This document shows positions 9,135 to 9,838 of a stretch of 9,838 nucleotides of DNA, in pieces (the first letter of the stretch is position 1; every line of letters starts with the position of its first letter). Under the pieces are notes generated by a model. It was not told the origin of the DNA and did not search any database. It saw nothing but the letters and a program-made list of their open reading frames with translations. The stretch is from Terriglobia bacterium. GTDB taxonomy: Bacteria; Acidobacteriota; Terriglobia; UBA7540. Where the stretch lies: assembly GCA_030040455.1 (NCBI GenBank), contig JASHTR010000169.1, forward strand, positions 1 through 9,838, in the 5' to 3' direction. The translations under genes and the position numbers were made by a program.

Positions 9135-9838
9135 CTACCGCGTCGTCGTCGACTGCGGCTTGGATGTGGAATTTGATCCTGGGTTAGGCGCCTTGGTGGA
9201 CTCGCGAACAACTTCTATGAAGACTTTGGCAGGAAGCGAAAGATAGCAATCGCGCCGGTAGACGAGGCCCAGCTCTCGATACAGTTTCTGACCTTCCAGG
9301 GGGATAAGCTTCAGCAAGCCCGCCGCGACTTCCGGCTGCACGTAGGTGCGACTGATGAGTGAGATGCCGAGACCCGCACCTACAAACTTTTTAATGGTTT
9401 CAACGCTCGCCAACTCCATGGAAACCTGCACGTGGTTGCGGTAGTCGCGCAGTAGCCGGTCCAGCACCACCCGCGTGCGCCCGGTTTTGGGTAAAATCAG
9501 GGGATGGCTGGCGACCTCCTCCACCGTAACGCTTCGGCTTTTGGCCAGCGGATGATGCGCCGGCACCACGACCTGGATTTCATCGCGGAAAAGCGGGATC
9601 ACATCCATGTTGGTGGCTGTGATGGGCAGCGTCACAATGCCGAGCTCCACCCCTCCTTCCTGAACCTTCTGTAGAATCTTGTGACTGAAATTGCGGTAAA
9701 TGCTGATCTGCACCAACGGATAAAGTCCTTTGAAGCGCGCAAAAGTTTTGGGGAGCACATAAAGGCACGTCGCTTCGTTCGCGCCGATCTGGAGCTTTCC
9801 CCGCGCCGTCTGGTTTAACTCCGCAACCGCCTGGAGCG
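9135..9838 (-). CDS. LysR-family transcriptional regulator, 5'-truncated
   Basis: 233 residues are visible and the frame is open to the window edge, so the N-terminal winged helix-turn-helix (roughly the first 75-85 residues) lies outside. What remains is the effector-binding domain: the entry strand GKLQIGANEATCLYVLPK, then FARFKGLYPLVQISIY, the cleft region VELGIVTLPI and VIPLFRDEIQVVVPAHHPLA, and the second lobe with VGAGLGISLISR. The style resembles CysL/CbbR-type regulators, but the effector cannot be told. The last 20 or so residues form a Ser/Thr/Pro-rich tail beyond the usual domain. The gene is on the same strand as lysC and 78 nt upstream of it, so it may head the lysC-thrC-ppc cluster and may regulate it; that is inference. 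A GTG at 9758 falls in mid-domain and is not the true start. Confidence 0.9.
   Translation of the reverse strand, partial: LQAVAELNQTARGKLQIGANEATCLYVLPKTFARFKGLYPLVQISIYRNFSHKILQKVQEGGVELGIVTLPITATNMDVIPLFRDEIQVVVPAHHPLAKSRSVTVEEVASHPLILPKTGRTRVVLDRLLRDYRNHVQVSMELASVETIKKFVGAGLGISLISRTYVQPEVAAGLLKLIPLEGQKLYRELGLVYRRDCYLSLPAKVFIEVVRESTKAPNPGSNSTSKPQSTTTR

Noticed and set aside
7647..9176. A 509-codon open frame on the plus strand, opposite lysC.
   Set aside because: It lies almost wholly antisense to a clear aspartate kinase, has no recognisable domain and is rich in Arg, Gly and His, as expected from a GC-rich gene read on its other strand.

Overview
The window is ordinary, tightly packed bacterial chromosome carrying core amino-acid, anaplerotic and purine genes. 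It is GC-rich. The separate glycine decarboxylase P-protein subunit (GcvPB), the style of the VanZ-like protein and the types of dispersed palindromes between genes suggest an uncultured soil-type bacterium, perhaps Acidobacteriota. That placement is a judgement from recalled protein style and was not tested; confidence is low to moderate. I see no phage, plasmid, insertion-sequence transposase, CRISPR array, tRNA or rRNA.

Layout. Positions 1-1272 hold the 3' part of gcvPB on the plus strand. Everything else is on the minus strand and is transcribed from right to left: the 3' part of a LysR-family regulator (9135-9838), lysC (7641-9056), thrC (6269-7561), ppc (3563-6259), guaB (1887-3341) and a small vanZ-like gene (1394-1894). 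gcvPB and vanZ converge across a 121-bp gap.

Function. ppc (PEP to oxaloacetate, the carbon skeleton of aspartate), lysC (aspartate to aspartyl phosphate) and thrC (phosphohomoserine to threonine) form a coherent aspartate-family cluster. The LysR gene at its head may be its regulator. thrC and ppc are 9 nt apart. guaB (first committed step of GMP synthesis) has its own good sigma70-type promoter just downstream of ppc. Its stop codon overlaps the proposed TTG start of the VanZ-like membrane protein. gcvPB belongs to the glycine cleavage system, which feeds one-carbon units into purine and other synthesis.

The most unusual content lies between the genes. Three of the four sizeable intergenic gaps each hold a different inverted-repeat structure: nested CGCAAAG/CTTTGCG arms between gcvPB and vanZ; a 114-bp REPIN-like element of two inverted, diverged repeat units in the guaB leader, between promoter and start codon; and a 10-bp perfect stem followed by a T-run immediately before the thrC start. 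The fourth gap (9057-9134, between the LysR gene and lysC) shows nothing convincing. I found no evidence of a wholly new multi-gene system.
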